Assembly: GCF_016698645.1 (NCBI RefSeq)
Contig: NZ_CP068047.1
Coordinates: forward strand, 2,019,001-2,083,000
Direction of reading: 5' to 3'
DNA length: 64,000 nt
Origin: Devosia oryziradicis
GTDB taxonomy: Bacteria; Pseudomonadota; Alphaproteobacteria; Rhizobiales; Devosiaceae
Part shown: positions 60,613-64,000 of the stretch, piece by piece
Layout: each line of letters starts with the position of its first letter
Numbering within the stretch: position 1 is the stretch's first letter
Translations under genes and position numbers: made by a program
The notes under the pieces: model-generated
What the model saw: only the letters and a program-made list of their open reading frames with translations
What the model was told of the DNA's origin: nothing
Databases searched by the model: none

Positions 60613-60703
60613 GCCGATTGTGAACCAAATCATGCGTCCGGGCTTTGTGTTGGAGCACGGAACGGCGTATATCGGTATTTCTCGATGGAACGGAGCCGAC
60701 CCC

Positions 60704-61558
60704 ATGCCTACCAGCGTCAGAAAATCGGCGGAGATCAAGTCGATGGACCCGGTATGGGAAGCCGTGCGCGCCGGCGCGCGGCAGATCGTGGCTGCAGAGC
60801 CTTCGCTGTCGAACATGGCTATTTCGGCGATTCTCAACCACGACACTTTTGAACAGGCACTGGCGCACCGCCTCGCCGCGCGCCTGGATCATGACGACGT
60901 TTCGGCGGACCTGATCCGCCAGGCCTTTGCCGAAACCCTGGTCGATGCGCCCGAGATCGGCGAATATGCGCGCGTGGATCTTGCCGCTACGCTGGAGCGC
61001 GATCCCGCCTGCCACCGGGCCGTCGAGCCCTTGTTGTTCTTCAAGGGTTACCAGGCGATCCAGACGCATCGGTTCGCCCATGCGCTGTTCAAGGCAGGAC
61101 GCCGCGATTTCGCACTCTACCTGCAGAGCCGTTCGAGCCAGGTTTTCCAGGTCGACATCAACCCCGCCGTGCCCATGGGCAAGGGCATCATGCTCGACCA
61201 TGGCACGGGCCTGGTCATCGGCGAGACGGCCACGGTGGGCGACAACGTCTCGATGCTGCAGAACGTGACGCTGGGCGGCACCGGCAAGTCTGACCAGGAC
61301 CGCCATCCCAAGATCGGCAATGGCGTGCTGATCGGAGCGGGGGCGAAGGTCCTGGGCAATATCATTATCGGCGACTGCTCGCGCATCGGCGCCGGTTCGG
61401 TCGTGCTCAAGGAAGTTCCACCAAGGGTTACCGTTGCCGGCGTTCCGGCCAAAGTCATCGGGGCGGCCGGATGTGCACAGCCTGCGCTGGTAATGGATCA
61501 GATGGTGCTGGTGTATGACCATTCCGCGCCGGCCGAGGCCATTTCCAGCGCTTCGTGA
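60704..61558 (+). CDS. cysE: Serine O-acetyltransferase
   Basis: 284 aa from ATG at 60704; the frame opens earlier at GTG 60620. The N-terminal helical domain (SMDPVWEAVRAGARQIVAAEP) and the left-handed hexapeptide repeat domain (MLDHGTGLVIGETATVGDNVSML, IGNGVLIGAGAKVLGNI) are intact. It makes O-acetylserine for cysteine synthesis. Confidence 0.94.
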   Translation: MPTSVRKSAEIKSMDPVWEAVRAGARQIVAAEPSLSNMAISAILNHDTFEQALAHRLAARLDHDDVSADLIRQAFAETLVDAPEIGEYARVDLAATLERDPACHRAVEPLLFFKGYQAIQTHRFAHALFKAGRRDFALYLQSRSSQVFQVDINPAVPMGKGIMLDHGTGLVIGETATVGDNVSMLQNVTLGGTGKSDQDRHPKIGNGVLIGAGAKVLGNIIIGDCSRIGAGSVVLKEVPPRVTVAGVPAKVIGAAGCAQPALVMDQMVLVYDHSAPAEAISSAS

Positions 61559-61689
61559 TCCGGCGGATTGTGCCATCCGGCAAGGTCGGAGCAAGGCTTG
61601 TCACCGCTAAAATGCCACCGTTCAGGGGTTGTAAGCGTTGCAACGGTGACTAGATTGCCGCCTCAACGCAAATCAGCAGGACACCGACA

Positions 61690-61908
61690 GTGAACCACCC
61701 TGAAATCATCAAGCTGCAGAAGTTCCTGCAAGTGAAGTTCAACAACAGGAACATCGACGTGCGGCCACGCGCCAAGCTCAACGATTCCGTCGAGGTGTTC
61801 ATCGGCGATGAATCGATCGGGCTTATCCATGTGGATGATGAGGACGGGGACAAGTCCTACATCTTCAACATGTCGATCCTGGATATCGACCTAGACGAAG
61901 TCGGTTGA
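61690..61908 (+). CDS. DUF3126 family protein
   Basis: 72 aa from GTG at 61690 (NHPEIIKLQKFLQVKFNNRN...). Acidic C-terminus (DIDLDEVG). DUF3126 is a short alphaproteobacterial family of unknown function. A terminator follows immediately. Confidence 0.9.
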   Translation: MNHPEIIKLQKFLQVKFNNRNIDVRPRAKLNDSVEVFIGDESIGLIHVDDEDGDKSYIFNMSILDIDLDEVG

Positions 61909-61916
61909 ATGAATTG

Positions 61917-61940
61917 CCCCCGCGAAAGCGGGGGTTATTG
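61917..61940 (+). terminator. Terminator of the DUF3126 gene
   Basis: CCCCCGC, tetraloop GAAA, GCGGGGG, then TTATTGTTT. It sits between convergent genes. Confidence 0.8.
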
Positions 61941-61961
61941 TTTGGAGCCTGCGTTGAGCGA

Positions 61962-62648
61962 TCACCAGGCGCCGATATGGCTCAGCCAGCGTTCCATTTC
62001 GGTGTCGAACTGGCGCCAGGACTGCAGCGCCTCGGCATCGAACGTGTAGATGGCTGCGATGCCGCTTGGCAGATAGACCGTGCGGACGCATTGGGCCTGG
62101 CCGCCGACGGAAACCGGGTCCACACATTTGGCGACGAACGGATCGGGCGACAGCGCGTCGTACCAGACGCTTTCGCCCGCATAGCCATTGGTTGAGAGCA
62201 TCGGCTTGCCAACGAGCCCAGGCACGCCACTCAACGTCTGATCGGCAAACTGATGCAGATAGACGCCGTCGAGCAGCCGAGAACTGGCACGGGCGCGACT
62301 GCGTGGCAGCAGGGTGATGTCCATGGGCAGGGGCGTTTCCACACCCTCGGGCGCATAGAGGATGCGCAGGTCGATCTGGTTGGTGAAGCCATTGCGGATC
62401 TGCTCGCCATAGCGGAACCAGTGGGTGGGAATGGAAAGCTCCCGCCCCGAAATGGTCTGCGTGATCGGCTCGGAATCGTCCAGCGATGGGGCAGGGACCC
62501 GGCTGGTCCGTCCCAACTCGTCGATCAGGTAGGCGGCTCCCACCGCAAGCAACAACACCAGAACGGCAATACCGGCGAGGTTATAGGCCAGCGAGGACTG
62601 GCCGGCCTGGCGGGTGGCCGGAGCCGATTGCGAACTCATCTCCAGCAT
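61962..62648 (-). CDS. Membrane-anchored periplasmic protein of unknown function
   Basis: 228 aa from ATG at 62648 (ATG at 62639 also possible). One transmembrane helix (LAGIAVLVLLLAVGAAYLI, about 20-40) is followed by an external domain with two cysteines (AKCVDPVSVGG, QCVRTVYL). No family is recognised. A longer frame to 62819 lacks support. Confidence 0.65.
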   Translation of the reverse strand: MLEMSSQSAPATRQAGQSSLAYNLAGIAVLVLLLAVGAAYLIDELGRTSRVPAPSLDDSEPITQTISGRELSIPTHWFRYGEQIRNGFTNQIDLRILYAPEGVETPLPMDITLLPRSRARASSRLLDGVYLHQFADQTLSGVPGLVGKPMLSTNGYAGESVWYDALSPDPFVAKCVDPVSVGGQAQCVRTVYLPSGIAAIYTFDAEALQSWRQFDTEMERWLSHIGAW

Positions 62649-62751
62649 TAACCAGTTTACCCATGGGGACGTGACAGCGCATTGGGCCGGCAATATGCTT
62701 AATGAAGGGTTAACATTGACGCCTGGGCGTTGGCGGCGGGGACGGATCTGG

Positions 62752-63072
62752 ATGACCAAGGAATTGCTGACGGCGGCGTTTTGTATTGCCACGGGCCTGT
62801 GCGTCGCCGGGGCCGGCACCCATCTCTACCAGTGGCTCGCCAAGCAGCAGGCCATGCTGCGTTATGACGGCAAGACCTTCGTCAATTCGCTGGGCAATCT
62901 TGCCATGAGTTTCATATGCGGCCCCTACATCATGCTGCAGATGGGCTGGCGGCAGGATGAGGGCGGCGCGCTCTCGACGACGTCAGCGCTGGTTTCAGCG
63001 GTCGTCGCCTTCAGCTGGGCGTTCATCACAGGCCTGCTGTTCCTGGGAATCTATGTGGTGACCCGTTTCTGA
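62752..63072 (+). CDS. Small conserved-looking membrane protein
   Basis: 106 aa (MTKELLTAAFCIATGLCVAG...) with three hydrophobic helices: residues about 6-25, about 45-64 and about 80-103. No enzymatic motif. Function unknown; divergent from the 61962 gene. Confidence 0.7.
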   Translation: MTKELLTAAFCIATGLCVAGAGTHLYQWLAKQQAMLRYDGKTFVNSLGNLAMSFICGPYIMLQMGWRQDEGGALSTTSALVSAVVAFSWAFITGLLFLGIYVVTRF

Positions 63073-63097
63073 GCGACTTTGTCCGCGGTTACAAAAC

Positions 63098-63133
63098 AAT
63101 GAGGCCAGCTTCGGTTGCGAAGCTGGCCTCATT
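63098..63133. terminator. Strong 16-bp hairpin
   Basis: AATGAGGCCAGCTTCG and its exact complement around loop GTTG, 26 nt after the 62752 gene. The minus-strand side is followed by GTTTTG, so it may act in both directions. Confidence 0.65.
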
Positions 63134-63193
63134 CATCAGACCCCTATCAGGGATAGGCTTTGGGCGGGGTCCGGAACTCTCGGAGAAGCGATA

Positions 63194-63308
63194 CTGAGAC
63201 GATGCTGGCCTGTAAACCGCGGGCCTCTGCGCTTCCGGTGCTCACGTACTTAAGTACGCTCCGCTCCGGTTCTCGAGGCCCGCCGTTTTCGGCTCAGCCT
63301 CGTCTCAG
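63194..63308. repeat. Nested palindromic intergenic element
   Basis: A 14-bp perfect palindrome CGTACTTAAGTACG (63245-63258) is centred between GCGGGCCTC (63219-63227) and GAGGCCCGC (63275-63283). Those arms are flanked by CTGAGACGA (63194-63202) and TCGTCTCAG (63300-63308). The whole could fold into one long interrupted stem. It looks like a dispersed REP/RIME-type element. Confidence 0.6.
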
Positions 63309-63337
63309 TCTCACTACTCCGTCGTGTCTCACTGGTG

Positions 63338-63970
63338 CTAGTTGATGGCGGCGGTGGCGGTGACGACGTCGCGCGTATCGATCATGTCGACCCACTGGCC
63401 GGCATTGGCCTGCGACTGGCGCTTGATGAACTTGTAGGGGGTCTGGCTCCACAGATCGACCGAGCCGACCTGGTTGTCGAGGACGAGGTCGCCGCGATCG
63501 GTCCGCACCATCAGGACGGCATGGCCTTCGCCATTGGCTTGCTTGACCACGGCCATCAGCAGCGTCGAGGCGGGCCAGCCGGCATTGATCAGTTCACGGC
63601 GCTTGGCCAGGGCATAGTCCTCGCAGTCGCCGAAACCGTTTGGATAGGTCCAGAATTCGGCGACCTGATAGAGGTCCTGGTCGGTAACCGGGGTCACGGC
63701 CAGGTTCACGCCGGCATTGATCGACAGCAGCTGCTGCCACAGGCCCTCGTTCAGCGACACGAATTCGACGGGGTGAGCATAGGCGCGGCATTCGTCCGGG
63801 CGGCTCTTGCAGAACTCGGCGTGGCCCACCGGGATGCTGGTCGTGCCACCGGCCGTCTGCACGAAGGCGACGTTGGTGGTGTCGAGTGCCTGGGTCGGAC
63901 TGACGGTCGCGGCAAGCGCCATGATGGCGGCCATGAGCGCGGCTCCCAGTCCTTTCTTGTTGGCATGCAT
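63338..63970 (-). CDS. Bacterial transglutaminase-like cysteine peptidase (BTLCP family)
   Basis: 210 aa from ATG at 63970 with GGGAGATC upstream; an earlier ATG at 63997 is possible. A signal peptide (LGAALMAAIMALAATVSPTQA) directs it to the periplasm. The catalytic triad is Cys in GDCEDYALAKR, His in EGHAVLMVRT and Asp in LVLDNQ. Related proteins cleave surface adhesins or act in envelope processes; the autotransporter in this window is a speculative target. Confidence 0.88.
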   Translation of the reverse strand: MHANKKGLGAALMAAIMALAATVSPTQALDTTNVAFVQTAGGTTSIPVGHAEFCKSRPDECRAYAHPVEFVSLNEGLWQQLLSINAGVNLAVTPVTDQDLYQVAEFWTYPNGFGDCEDYALAKRRELINAGWPASTLLMAVVKQANGEGHAVLMVRTDRGDLVLDNQVGSVDLWSQTPYKFIKRQSQANAGQWVDMIDTRDVVTATAAIN

Positions 63971-64000
63971 TTGTGTGATCTCCCTGATGGAGACCACGCT

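Overview
The window looks like a chromosome segment of a GC-rich alphaproteobacterium of the order Hyphomicrobiales, probably Devosia or a close relative. The support is a set of lineage-typical genes (ATP synthase inhibitor zeta/DUF1476, DUF3126, DUF6894, a bacterial transglutaminase-like cysteine peptidase), an alphaproteobacterial LexA box (GTTC-N7-GTTC) and several EcfG-type promoters (GGAAC-N16/17-CGTT). The genus is an inference from gene content.

Left flank (1-11614), ordinary chromosome: an acyltransferase running off the edge, a GT-C-like membrane protein, purine genes purC-purS, the ATP synthase zeta inhibitor, an alpha/beta hydrolase, metY, and a tightly overlapping minus-strand run rpe-purB-GNAT-hydrolase-GNAT. 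It ends with ccdA.

Centre (11615-38186): a complete 26.6 kb Tn7-like transposon inserted directly at the ccdA stop codon. Both ends are visible: 24 bp identical inverted termini, repeated transposase-binding-like boxes and a 5 bp target duplication GCGGC. The right third carries a TnsA-like nuclease, a DD(35)E TnsB-like transposase, a TnsC-like AAA+ ATPase and a TniQ/TnsD-like targeting protein, in one coupled operon followed by a strong terminator. The cargo looks like a defence and stress island: an HNH protein; a three-gene operon of cytosine methyltransferase, a 991 aa protein with two GHKL ATPase domains and a His-box-like motif, and a receiver-domain protein; an AbiJ/HEPN-like protein; a PD-(D/E)xK-like protein; an SOS-boxed umuDC pair whose UmuD has Cys in place of the catalytic Ser; a CsbD protein with an EcfG-type promoter; a thermonuclease; a GmrSD-like restriction protein with a RAMA-like tail; and a soluble FtsH-like AAA+/M41 protease with a small coupled partner, facing an HTH-like protein across two copies of a TGATA-N7-TATCA operator. 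The methyltransferase/GHKL/receiver operon is the best candidate for a little-described system.

Right flank (38187-64000), chromosome again: a CelD-type acyltransferase, radC-map, a molybdopterin-binding-domain protein, gpt, a zinc alcohol dehydrogenase, a gene-poor accessory patch (about 43.7-45.7 kb) before tRNA-Leu(UAA), RidA/ASCH, an RluA-type pseudouridine synthase, CsbD, a DHFR-like reductase, ogt/CYTH/MerR, a gluconate cluster (SDR-gntK divergent from gnd), an autotransporter, DUF6894, GNAT and MFS genes, an FAD monooxygenase, a zinc-finger protein, a hydrolase, cysE, DUF3126 and a transglutaminase-like peptidase.
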